From DRVP01 sp964604045 (GTDB taxonomy: Archaea; Thermoproteota; Bathyarchaeia; Bathyarchaeales; Bathycorpusculaceae), in the NCBI GenBank assembly GCA_964604045.1, contig CAZRXM010000002.1, forward strand, positions 1 through 58,024: 58,024 nucleotides of DNA, in the 5' to 3' direction. This document shows, piece by piece, positions 34,057 through 41,644 of this stretch. Under the pieces are notes generated by a model. It saw nothing but the letters and a program-made list of their open reading frames with translations. It had not been told where the DNA came from and did no database searches. The position numbers were made by a program, and so were the translations under genes. The number at the start of each line of letters is the position of its first letter. Position 1 is the stretch's first letter.

Positions 34057-34329
34057 TCAACACCCGCCCATGCATCGTTTTTCTCGCACGTAGATGGCAA
34101 AGTCTGGGCAAATTGCCATGCAGAGACCGCACAGTATACACGCCTCTTCGTTTACAACCATTGGAGGATGCACACCTCTAGCGTTTATTTCGTTGGATTC
34201 TGCTAAAACCCTCTTTGGGCAGTAGTGTATACAGAAGCCGCAACCCTTACAGTGATCCCTTATTATGTGAATCTCAGCTTTAGGTTTAGCCTTCTCAACA
34301 TTTGTCGATGTCTCCCCAATTGCTGACAT
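34057..34329 (-). CDS. korD: 2-oxoacid:ferredoxin oxidoreductase, delta subunit (2[4Fe-4S] ferredoxin)
   Basis: A 90-residue dicluster ferredoxin, the electron outlet of the complex. Two complete motifs are seen: HCKGCGFCIHYCPKRVL and ACILCGLCMAICPDFAI. The spacer ESNEINARGVHPPMV is typical of KorD. It is the first gene of the minus-strand operon, with the alpha gene starting directly after its TGA. The upstream promoter region (34330-34506) is shared with the divergent dehydrogenase gene. Confidence 0.92.
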   Translation of the reverse strand: MSAIGETSTNVEKAKPKAEIHIIRDHCKGCGFCIHYCPKRVLAESNEINARGVHPPMVVNEEACILCGLCMAICPDFAIYVREKRCMGGC

Positions 34330-34506
34330 TCAAACCACAACCCTTAAGAATCCACGGTGCGTTTCATCCGCGGCATTCGTGTATCCTTATTATTGGTTGC
34401 CCCTCATTATTAAAATTTACAAACGTAAAGAAATTTGAAGGAAGCCTCAACACCCTTTGCTTTATAAGCCCAAAAACCTCATTAAATGCGGATATGGTGG
34501 AACCGA

Positions 34507-35538
34507 ATGGAGACTGTAAAAGCCGTCCTATATGGGGTCGGGGCTGTTGGAAGCTTAATCGCTAGGACTTTGCTAGAGAAGAAAGGTTTGGAAATCGTTG
34601 GAGCCGTCGACATTGCAGAGGATAAAGTTGGCAAGGATTTGGGCGAATTGTTGGGCTTAGGTGAAAAACTCGGTGCAAAGGTTTACAAAAACGCCGAGGA
34701 ACTTTTTCTGAACGTGAGAGCCGACATAGCGATCCACGCCACATCATCATTTCTAAAGCAAGTCTACCCCCAAATAGCTTCTCTAATAAAACACGGGGTA
34801 GACGTGATATCCACGTGTGAAGAACTAGCATACCCTCACTACTCAGACCCAAAAATAGCCGAAGAAATTAACATGTTGGCCAAAAAACACGACGTGACTG
34901 TTTTAGGGACTGGAATAAACCCAGGCTTCCTCATGGACACTTTGGTAATAACGTTGACCGCCGTGTGCCAGGAAATAGAGAAAATAGAAGCCGTCAGAGT
35001 CGTGAACGCGGCTACAAGACGGTTGCCTTTTCAAAGAAAAATAGGCGCTGGACTAACAGTTGAAGAGTTTAGGCGGAAGATTGAGAATGGACAGATCACC
35101 GGGCATGTGGGTCTTGAGCAATCCATCGCCATGATCGCAGACGCCCTAGCATGGAGGCTGGAAAAGATAAGATCTGAACCAGTTGAACCGGTGATCGCAA
35201 AGAACACTGTAGAAAGCGGTTTCATCAAAATTGAAGCTGGAAAAGTGGCGGGTTTAAAGCAGACTGCAAGGGGCTTCATGAAAGGCAGAGAAGTTATAGT
35301 TTTAAAGTTCCAAGCCTACGTTGGTACCGAAGAAGAATACGATGCCATAACAATAATGGGTGTGCCTACAGTTAAACAGAAGATACAGCCATGCATTCAC
35401 GGAGACATAGGCACAGCCGCAATAGTAGTGAACGCTATTCCAAAAGTGCTTAAAGCTCCATCAGGACTAATTACCATGAAGGACCTACCAGTTCCATCAG
35501 CTGTGCTGGAAGATCTAAGAGAATACCTAAAAAGTTAA
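34507..35538 (+). CDS. DapB-like dehydrogenase, 2,4-diaminopentanoate dehydrogenase family
   Basis: A 343-residue NAD(P)-dependent oxidoreductase. The Rossmann start is VKAVLYGVGAVGSLIARTLL, with a DapB-like middle (ADIAIHATSSFLKQVYPQI, then VISTCEELAYPHYSDP) and the family block GTGINPGFLMDTLVITLT. The C-terminal half contains the dimerisation and substrate domain. In clostridia the family acts in ornithine fermentation, but in archaea the substrate is unknown. ATG 34507 is preferred as GGTGGAA precedes it; a start at 34486 is possible. It is followed by the dead pxpA. Confidence 0.8.
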   Translation: METVKAVLYGVGAVGSLIARTLLEKKGLEIVGAVDIAEDKVGKDLGELLGLGEKLGAKVYKNAEELFLNVRADIAIHATSSFLKQVYPQIASLIKHGVDVISTCEELAYPHYSDPKIAEEINMLAKKHDVTVLGTGINPGFLMDTLVITLTAVCQEIEKIEAVRVVNAATRRLPFQRKIGAGLTVEEFRRKIENGQITGHVGLEQSIAMIADALAWRLEKIRSEPVEPVIAKNTVESGFIKIEAGKVAGLKQTARGFMKGREVIVLKFQAYVGTEEEYDAITIMGVPTVKQKIQPCIHGDIGTAAIVVNAIPKVLKAPSGLITMKDLPVPSAVLEDLREYLKS

Positions 35539-35562
35539 CCGCCATGGAAAGGGGACTAAACT

Positions 35563-36335
35563 GTGAAAAATCAAGTTGACATAAATTATGATAGGTGAGA
35601 GCTAGGGAATTTAAGGTGGAAGACGACGCTAGGATAATGCCGCACATAACCTCGGCAAACATCGCCTGCGGCTTCCACGCTGGAGATCCTTAACAATTGC
35701 GCGGACAGTGGCTCTTGCGAAAAAGCATGGGGGTGACTGTGGGCCTATCCTGCTCATCCTGACGTCATGGGGTTTGGACGAAGAACTATGCAACTCACCT
35801 ACGAAGAGGCAAAAAACTACATTATTTATCAAGTTAGCGCTTCAGGGCTTTGCGAAAGCTTTCGGTGTCTCTCTTCGGCATGTTAAGCCCCATGGCGCCA
35901 TGTACAACAATGCCCTAAAAAACAGAGAACTTGCCGGCGCTCTAACCGAAGCCGGATAAGCGCTGGACACCAACCTAATAGTTTTCGCACCGCCAAAGAC
36001 GTTGGGCTCCGTTCGCCTATGAATTCTTCGCTGACAGGGCGTATAACCCAGACGGAAGCTTAGTTTCCCGTAAAGCAGCGGGAGCCGTCATTGAAGAGTC
36101 TGAGAAAGTTTTTGAAAGAACCGTGAAAGCCGTGAAGAAAGGCGTTGTAGAAGCTGTTGATGGAAGTCAGTGGAGCTTGGCATTGTGCACACCGCCTGCA
36201 TTCACGGTGACACTCCAACAGCCTCAAAACTTGCTAAAGCCTTAGGAAGAGGTCTTGAAAAAGGCGCATGAACGGCTTTTGGAATACCGCAAAAAGCTTT
36301 CAAACTTAACTCAAAATTTGGTTAGGGTGGGTTAA
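35563..36335 (+). pseudogene. pxpA: Broken 5-oxoprolinase subunit A (LamB/YcsF family)
   Basis: The GTG at 35563 begins a sequence that is readable only by changing frame several times. It shows HITSANIACGFHAGDP, LTIARTVALAKKHG, MQLTYEEAKNYIIYQVSAL, then an intact block GFAKAFGVSLRHVKPHGAMYN plus NALKNRELAGALTEA, then ALDTNLIVFAPPKTLGS, RAYNPDGSLVSRKAAGAVIE and TACIHGDTPTASKLAKALG with a stop at 36335. These are the ordered blocks of PxpA. Several single-base indels and stops are present. The partner subunits PxpB/C are not nearby. Confidence 0.88.
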
Positions 36336-36375
36336 AACTTTAAAACAGCCATAACACTCTTGTACGGGGGAAACC

Positions 36376-36825
36376 ATGCAAAAATATGTTCACAAAAAGG
36401 GCACAGTGTCCCTTGAAAGGTTGATTGCCGAAGTTAAAAGCTTGCCTGACTTCTATAAGGCTGGAGCCGTAGCAATCTTCATAGGAGTCGTCCGAGGAGA
36501 AAACTTTCAAGGAGAGAGAGTTCAAAAGTTGGAGGTTGAGGCTTACGAGGAAAAAGCCAACGAGGTTTTGTTAGAAATATGCCGAGAATTAAAAGCAAGA
36601 AAGGGTGTAGTGGACGTCCAAATCCATCATTTCTCCGGAGAGTTTAACGTCGGCGAAGACCTGGTATATGTTATAGTTGCGGGAGCCCACAGAGAGAATG
36701 TTTTCCCAGTTTTGAAGGAGGCTGTGGAAAGATACAAGAGGGAGGCCCCAATATTCAAGAAGGAGCATGTTATCACTAAAAGTGGAGAAACAAAGGCCTA
36801 CTGGGTTGCCGAGAAGGAAATTTAA
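36376..36825 (+). CDS. moaE: Molybdopterin synthase catalytic subunit
   Basis: A 149-residue MoaE protein that uses the thiocarboxylated MoaD tail to convert precursor Z into molybdopterin. It has AGAVAIFIGVVRGENFQGERVQKLEVEAYEE near the start, VQIHHFSGEFNVGEDLVYV in the middle and ERYKREAPIFKKEHVI with the catalytic lysine. A MoaD/ThiS-type partner is at 15482. The organism probably makes molybdo- or tungstopterin, although no pterin-dependent enzyme is in this window. Confidence 0.92.
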   Translation: MQKYVHKKGTVSLERLIAEVKSLPDFYKAGAVAIFIGVVRGENFQGERVQKLEVEAYEEKANEVLLEICRELKARKGVVDVQIHHFSGEFNVGEDLVYVIVAGAHRENVFPVLKEAVERYKREAPIFKKEHVITKSGETKAYWVAEKEI

Positions 36826-36870
36826 ATCTTGAAAAGCGTTATTAAGTGATCCACAAACTATGTAAGTGGG

Positions 36871-37545
36871 GTGGAGTTGGAAAGCAAAAGCTACTTGTGG
36901 TTTGAGAGACGGCGCAGGGCGAAAGCTTTAGACTTAGCGCAGGAACAGATAACAAAAGCTCTTGACACAGTAACCCTTCTCAACCAAGCTACGCAGAAGA
37001 TGACTGAAAACAATAAAAAGGAAGCTATGCAGTACATAGATAATATTTTCAAGGTTGAAAAGGAGGTTGACAGGCTCCGAACGGAAGTTTTCAAGGAGCT
37101 TTCAAAGGGCGTTGCCCTTTTTGCCGAGTACCGCGAAGACCTAATGCACCTTGTCAAACGTTTAGACACACTTGCAGACCACGTTAAAGACGCTGCGAGA
37201 TGCATCAAAATGCTTGGGGAAACTAAAATACCGAAGGAACTGTGGGAGAAAGCCGCCCGCATCACGGCTTATCTTCTAGACTGCGCCCATGCTTTAAGGG
37301 GGAGCATTGAGAAAATTGGGGCTGACCCAGCGGCTGCAATTGATGGGGCTAAAAAAGTTGAAGAGATTGAGAGGAAAATTGATGACGAATACTTAGAGGC
37401 AAAAAGGTTGTTCATTAAGTACGCGGAGGAAATGAACGTTGGCTCCGTTGTAATATTCGACGACTTGATAGAGTTCATAGAACACGCCGCAGACATGTGC
37501 GCCGACACCGCTGACTACATCGTGATTCTAGCAAGCAGAGAGTAA
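36871..37545 (+). CDS. DUF47/PhoU-like protein
   Basis: A 224-residue, all-helical protein of the TIGR00153/DUF47 group, which resembles PhoU. It shows WFERRRRAKALDLAQEQI, the metal-type pattern KVEKEVDRLRTEVFKELSKG, REDLMHLVKRLDTLADHVKDAA, and VEEIERKIDDEYLEAKRLF in the second repeat. The family often sits next to phosphate permeases, but here there is no Pit gene. The start is uncertain (GTG 36871 or TTG 36877). Confidence 0.82.
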   Translation: MELESKSYLWFERRRRAKALDLAQEQITKALDTVTLLNQATQKMTENNKKEAMQYIDNIFKVEKEVDRLRTEVFKELSKGVALFAEYREDLMHLVKRLDTLADHVKDAARCIKMLGETKIPKELWEKAARITAYLLDCAHALRGSIEKIGADPAAAIDGAKKVEEIERKIDDEYLEAKRLFIKYAEEMNVGSVVIFDDLIEFIEHAADMCADTADYIVILASRE

Positions 37546-37561
37546 CTTTCCTCTTTCCGTC

Positions 37562-37834
37562 TTAATCCGATTTTGACACCGTTTTTCCAAGGATAAACGT
37601 TAAAACAAATACTAGAAAAGCCCCAAACACGCCGGCAAAAAGTGTTGACAAGTATAGATTTCCAACAGCTGGTATGGTGTAGTCGGGCATTAATCCCTCC
37701 CATACGGGCGGAGTTTTCTCCACGCCGAGAGTTTCAGCCACTGTTTCTAAGCCGTCTGGGTAGGAAGAGGCAAAGGGCAAAAGGATAGCTAATCCTACAA
37801 GCAGGAGGGCGAAGGCCTTCAAGTGGTTTTTCAA
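37562..37834 (-). CDS. PDGLE-domain membrane protein of the nickel/cobalt transporter
   Basis: A 90-residue small protein with two membrane helices. The PDGLE signature is in SYPDGLETVAETLGVEK between them, and TLFAGVFGAFLVFVLTFILG forms the second. In Ni/Co energy-coupling-factor transporters this domain (NikN/CbiN-like) accompanies the CbiM substrate-binding subunit. It overlaps the cbiM stop by 4 bp. ATPase (CbiO/NikO) and CbiQ genes were not found in the window. Confidence 0.85.
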   Translation of the reverse strand: MKNHLKAFALLLVGLAILLPFASSYPDGLETVAETLGVEKTPPVWEGLMPDYTIPAVGNLYLSTLFAGVFGAFLVFVLTFILGKTVSKSD

Positions 37835-38493
37835 GCAATTTCCCTCCTAAGAAAGATTAGACCGTTTAGTGCTGCGGGTTTAAGCCTATACAGTTGTGTA
37901 ATGAACGCTGTTGTTATTGCAGCCTCAGCTAATCCAATCAATGTATGCCAAAAAAGCATGACTGGGACTGTCACGGCGACACCGCCCACCTGTAGAAAAA
38001 AAGGAGATACGCCTATTTCTAAACCGCAGGCCAATGCCCCCAAAACAACCGAGAACCATGAAGCTGCAAAAACTCCCATGGCAAAACGTTTGCCTTCAAT
38101 GGATTTTCCTGCAATAAGCTTTACCATGAAGAAGCTTAGTCCGCCTATAATGGCCATGTTGAAGATGTTGGCACCCAAAGCAAGCAGTCCTCCATCTGCG
38201 AAGAATAATGCTTGCACCAACAAAACGATGGTCATACCTAAAACCGCTGCATAGGGACCTAAAACCACAGCCAGAAAGGTTCCGCCCACCAAGTGCCCGC
38301 TGGTTCCATAGGTTATCGGGAAATTAATCATTTGTGCAACAAAAACAAAGGCGCTTGAAACGGCTAACAGCGAGGCAAAACCCTTCGGATACTCCCTCTT
38401 GGCTTTCCTCCAGCACCAAACGAGGAAGGCAGCCGAGACTACGTTCATCAGAACCGCCACTTCAAGGCTTAGGTAGCCATCTGGTATGTGCAT
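37831..38493 (-). CDS. cbiM: Nickel/cobalt ECF transporter membrane subunit CbiM/NikM
   Basis: A 220-residue protein with about six to seven membrane helices. The N-terminal MHIPDGYLS holds the metal: the amino group, His2 and a later His ligand bind Ni or Co in family structures. The conserved FPITYGTSGHLVGGTFLAV block with its histidine is intact. GAGGTG lies before the ATG. A NikR-like palindrome covers the expected transcription start (38505-38534). Together with the PDGLE protein this suggests nickel rather than cobalt uptake (inference). Confidence 0.92.
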   Translation of the reverse strand: MHIPDGYLSLEVAVLMNVVSAAFLVWCWRKAKREYPKGFASLLAVSSAFVFVAQMINFPITYGTSGHLVGGTFLAVVLGPYAAVLGMTIVLLVQALFFADGGLLALGANIFNMAIIGGLSFFMVKLIAGKSIEGKRFAMGVFAASWFSVVLGALACGLEIGVSPFFLQVGGVAVTVPVMLFWHTLIGLAEAAITTAFITQLYRLKPAALNGLIFLRREIA

Positions 38494-38504
38494 ACAAACA
38501 CCTC

Positions 38505-38534
38505 AGTAATACTTTTTTGGTGAAAAGTATTACT
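38505..38534 (-). promoter_or_regulatory. NikR-like inverted repeat in front of cbiM
   Basis: AGTAATACTTTT-TTGGTG-AAAAGTATTACT is a perfect 12-bp inverted repeat. Read as half-sites it is GTAATAC-N14-GTATTAC, matching the 7-bp half-site and 13/14-bp spacing known for NikR operators (for example GTGTTAC-N13/14-GTAACAC). It lies directly upstream of the GAGGTG of cbiM and downstream of a TATA-like GGTATATGG at about 38559-38567. Binding there would therefore block transcription. The nikR gene is not in the window. Confidence 0.65.
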
Positions 38535-38589
38535 TAAACCTTATCCCAAAAATCGCCATATACCTGCACTGTTTTTAAAAGTTTTGAAG

Positions 38590-38674
38590 TGCGGGGGGTG
38601 GGATTTGAACCCACGAACCCCTACGGGACAGCCGCCTCAGGGCTGCGCCTTTGACCAGGCTTGGCAACCCCCGC
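38590..38674 (-). tRNA. tRNA-Leu (anticodon GAG)
   Basis: A class II tRNA with a long variable arm. The acceptor is GCGGGGG with CCCCCGC plus A. The D arm begins GCC and ends GGC. The anticodon stem CAGCC/GGCTG encloses CTGAGGC, giving GAG. The variable arm is TCCCGTAGGGG, and the T arm GTGGG-TTCAAAT-CCCAC is perfect. CCA is not encoded, unlike the tRNA-Phe in this window. No intron is seen. Confidence 0.96.
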
Positions 38675-38752
38675 ACATGTACTGTTTAATTTTGAGTTTC
38701 GGGTTGAATTAAGTTTTCCCTTGGGCTTTCAGTGATTTAAAAATAAGGGGGG

Positions 38753-39265
38753 TTAGACGAGTTCTCTGAAATCCTCTTTTATTGTTGTTAACACTACATG
38801 CGTGTTTGTTCGTTCAACGTAGGGCATTGCCAGAAGCCTTTTCGCAAACTTGCTTAGTTCTTCTCTGTTTTTGAATTTGGCGACTATTATGGCGTCTATC
38901 AGTCCAGTTACGTCGTAAACACAGCATACATTTGAGATTTTCGCAACCTCATTTTCCACTTCGAGAAGCCGTCCCTTAGAGACAGTTAATTCCACAACAA
39001 CCGTTAGCTCGTATCCTAATTTTTCATGGTCAACTATGGCAGTGTACCCCTTTATCACACCGTTTTCTTCAAGCCTCCTAATTCTAGAAAGCACTGTGCT
39101 TGTTGCGATTCCGCATTGTTTTGCAAGCTGTCTGGAGGAGGCTCTAGCGTCAGCCGTTAAGGCCCTCAATATCTTCAAATCAACATTGTCTAAACTAACA
39201 GCCTTTTTCGCTAAGGCTGCTTTTGCCCTTTCATTAAGAACATCTTGAACATCTGTATGGTCCAT
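38753..39265 (-). CDS. Lrp/AsnC-family transcriptional regulator
   Basis: A 170-residue regulator. The N-terminal extension of about 25 residues is followed by the HTH (DNVDLKILRALTADARASSRQ, IATSTVLSRIRRLEENGVIKGY) and the RAM ligand domain with VEVTGLID-like CCVYDVTGLIDAIIVAKF. It probably senses an amino acid. The start ATG 39265 has AGGTG seven bases upstream; a GTG at 39274 is less likely. It is divergent from glnA across 142 bp, so control of glutamine synthetase and itself is a natural guess. Confidence 0.92.
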   Translation of the reverse strand: MDHTDVQDVLNERAKAALAKKAVSLDNVDLKILRALTADARASSRQLAKQCGIATSTVLSRIRRLEENGVIKGYTAIVDHEKLGYELTVVVELTVSKGRLLEVENEVAKISNVCCVYDVTGLIDAIIVAKFKNREELSKFAKRLLAMPYVERTNTHVVLTTIKEDFRELV

Positions 39266-39407
39266 ATTTCGCACCTAGTTACGCTTTTGCACATTTGATC
39301 GGTCATTGTTTTAAATATTTAACATTTGTTGCTGTTTTCTTTGAAAAACTTTTTATATTTACAGTTTAAACCATTTCTGCCGTATAAATACATTGGAAGG
39401 AGCATGT
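39266..39407. promoter_or_regulatory. Divergent promoter region of the Lrp regulator and glnA
   Basis: A 142-bp AT-rich spacer. A palindrome TTAAATATTTAA is at 39311-39322, and TTTTTATATTTA at about 39350-39361 is a TATA box placed correctly for a glnA transcript starting close to 39385. AT-rich palindromes of this sort are typical Lrp binding sites. The symmetrical element is short and could arise by chance in such AT-rich DNA. Confidence 0.5.
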
Positions 39408-40799
39408 GTGCCGGGTTTGCGACGCGGCGTAAACAAAAATGTTGAGTTATGCTTTAAGCTCATGAAAAACGCTGAACATATTCTACTCCATTTTACAGAC
39501 TTGCTTGGCTATCTTAGGGGTAGAACCGTGCCCGTTGAAGAGGTGGAAAATGCCATAGCTGAAGGCGTGGGCTTCGACGGTTCATCCCTAGTAGGCGGCG
39601 TTGGCATAGAGGAAAGCGACATGATTATGAAGCCTGACATAACAACTTTCACGGTTTGCCCCTACTACTTTTACAACAAAAGCGTTGTAAGCTTCATCTG
39701 CAACATCTACACGCCTGAGGGGGAACGTTTCGAGGGAGACCCCCGCTACATTTGCCAGAAAAGCCTAGATAAAATGCGGACGGAAGGTTACGAACCAACG
39801 GCTGCCGCTGAACTGGAATTTTACCTAGTGCAAAAAGCACCAGACGGAGGCTTCGAGCCTGTTGAAAACCACTTGTTAGATAAGCATAGGTACTTTGACA
39901 TAGCTCCGGGACGCGATTTAACCGAAAGTTTCAGACTGGATTTGGCCAACGCCCTTTTCACTATGGGAATAGAAGTTGAAAGGGAACACCACGAAGTTGG
40001 AGCTGCCCAAAACGAGATCACTTTTAAATACTCGGATCCAGTAGCAACTTCGGACAACATCGTGCGGTACAAGTTCGCAGCTAAAGCTGTTGCGGATAGA
40101 AAGTACGGTTGGATAGCCACTTTCATGCCTAAACCGTGGTCTGGAAAGCCTGGAAGTGGTATGCACATTCACCTTGGACTTTTCGACTTAAAAACTGGCA
40201 GAAATTTATTTTATGACAAGGGTGGATACGCCCACCTTTCGCAGTTGTGCCGCTACTTCATTGGAGGAATCCTTGAACACGTCAGAGCTTTATGCGCCAT
40301 TGTAGCTCCCACGGTCAACAGCTACAAAAGGCTGGTGCCGGGCTACGAGGCGCCCGTCTACATCACATGGAGCAGGAAGAACCGCTCAGCCCTGATAAGG
40401 GTGCCCGAATACTTTCCCGGAAAAGAAAACGAAGCAAGAATAGAATTTCGATGCCCGGACCCCTTGTGCAACCCGTATCTAGCTTACGCCGCAGTTTTCG
40501 AGGCAGGTTTAGACGGAATCAAAAGGAAAATTGAGCCTGGTGACCCGGTAGATGTCAACGTATATCATTTAAGCGAAACCGAGCGAAGGGCTTTGGGAAT
40601 AAGGGTTTTGCCGAGCTCTCTTAAAGAAGCATTGGAGGAATGGGAAAGCGACGACATATGCAAAAAGGCCTTAGGCAAAGAGAACGCGGAAAAATATTGG
40701 ATGCTGAAAATGCAAGAATGGAAGGAATATGAGGCTCATATGCCCAAAGACAAAAATGAGGTCACATGGTGGGAGCAACAAAAATATATCTATGCCTAA
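39408..40799 (+). CDS. glnA: Type I glutamine synthetase
   Basis: A 463-residue enzyme that makes glutamine from glutamate, ammonia and ATP as a dodecamer. Seen are DLLGYLRGRTVP, EGVGFDGSSLVGG, PTAAAELEFYLV with the metal glutamates, EVGAAQNEITFKYSDP, the ATP-site KPGSGMHIHLGLF, NSYKRLVPGYEAPVYITWS and the late RIEFRCPDPLCNPYLAY. GTG 39408 is the likeliest start since GGAAGGAG is six bases before it; a TTG at 39393 is also open. It is divergent from an Lrp regulator. Confidence 0.95.
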   Translation: MPGLRRGVNKNVELCFKLMKNAEHILLHFTDLLGYLRGRTVPVEEVENAIAEGVGFDGSSLVGGVGIEESDMIMKPDITTFTVCPYYFYNKSVVSFICNIYTPEGERFEGDPRYICQKSLDKMRTEGYEPTAAAELEFYLVQKAPDGGFEPVENHLLDKHRYFDIAPGRDLTESFRLDLANALFTMGIEVEREHHEVGAAQNEITFKYSDPVATSDNIVRYKFAAKAVADRKYGWIATFMPKPWSGKPGSGMHIHLGLFDLKTGRNLFYDKGGYAHLSQLCRYFIGGILEHVRALCAIVAPTVNSYKRLVPGYEAPVYITWSRKNRSALIRVPEYFPGKENEARIEFRCPDPLCNPYLAYAAVFEAGLDGIKRKIEPGDPVDVNVYHLSETERRALGIRVLPSSLKEALEEWESDDICKKALGKENAEKYWMLKMQEWKEYEAHMPKDKNEVTWWEQQKYIYA

Positions 40800-40814
40800 G
40801 TTCAGACACTAAAC

Positions 40815-41569
40815 CTAAACCTTTGGCTTAGCCATCAAATCTTCAATTTTAGCATCCTTTAGCATGTCAACATGTCTAGCCAGCTCGTTAACAACAACCT
40901 CAAAGACTTCCCTACCTTTCTCCGCTGAGGCTGTTGTGAATTTGCCGAAAACCCCTGAGGCCGTGTGGTCAGCCGTGTCCAAGGGCAAAGTTATGCCTGC
41001 AACTTCGGCAAAATGGCTGCGGGTCTCCTCATCAACAGCCTTATCCATACGTACAAGATGGGGATGGAGAGCTAAATTCACAGAGGTTTCCTCAGCGCCC
41101 GCGTGTCCCCTTTCTACGGGCTTAAAGATTTGTGGAAGAAGTTTGCTGGCTGCCGTCCACCATTGGAAGATGGATATAAAAACTCCTTTTTCCCGCAGTT
41201 CTCTAGCTAAATCCGCTAGGGCTGCAAGGTTTCCACCACGCCCATTAACTATTACGATTTTCCTTATGCCATAATAGTTTAGTGCTAGGCAAATCTCTTT
41301 CAAGTAGTTTTGAAGATTTCCGGTGAAACGTGCACTGTGCCCCAGAACTGTCTGGTGGTAGCTTACGCCGAATGGTATAACTTGCAGGCAAATAACACCA
41401 GTGCGTTTGGCGGTTTCCTCGGCTACGGCTTTAGCGATAAGGTGGTCTGTTCCCAGAAAGTTGTGGGGACCATGCCGCTCATTGGAGCCCACTGTATTAT
41501 GGCTGTATCATTTTTACTGAAATACTCTTTCGCTTCAACTCAACTCATTTCATGGAGCAGAACTTTCAT
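40815..41569 (-). pseudogene. Creatininase-family amidohydrolase with damaged N-terminus
   Basis: Residues encoded from 41492 down to 40815 (225 codons from a GTG) form a good creatininase-family protein. GSNERHGPHNFLGTD and GRGGNLAALADLA hold metal ligands, and GHAGAEETSVNL is in the middle. The natural start is upstream: the ATG at 41569 gives MKVLLHEMS, then TGA at 41540-41542 where Trp is expected, then VEAKEYFSKNDTAII and a one-base deletion just before VGSNERHG. The first strand is thus lost unless translation restarts at 41492. In archaea the family includes ArfB, which acts in riboflavin/F420 synthesis. The active site is kept, so a shortened product is possible. Confidence 0.75.
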
Positions 41570-41644
41570 GTTTCTACCCCCACAAAACCGTTTTATTGGG
41601 AAATGCCGAATATAAATGGACTTGCCCTCTAAGGTGTATCGCTC

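Noticed and set aside
38590..38674. tRNA-Leu as an integration site (att) for a mobile element
   Set aside because: I found no partial duplicate of its 3' end and no integrase gene in the window.
41540..41542. TGA in the creatininase gene read as selenocysteine or as a reassigned Trp codon
   Set aside because: No SECIS-like hairpin is visible, the expected residue is Trp rather than Cys, and TGA ends many intact genes here (for example bud32 and korD). A frameshift follows a few codons later.
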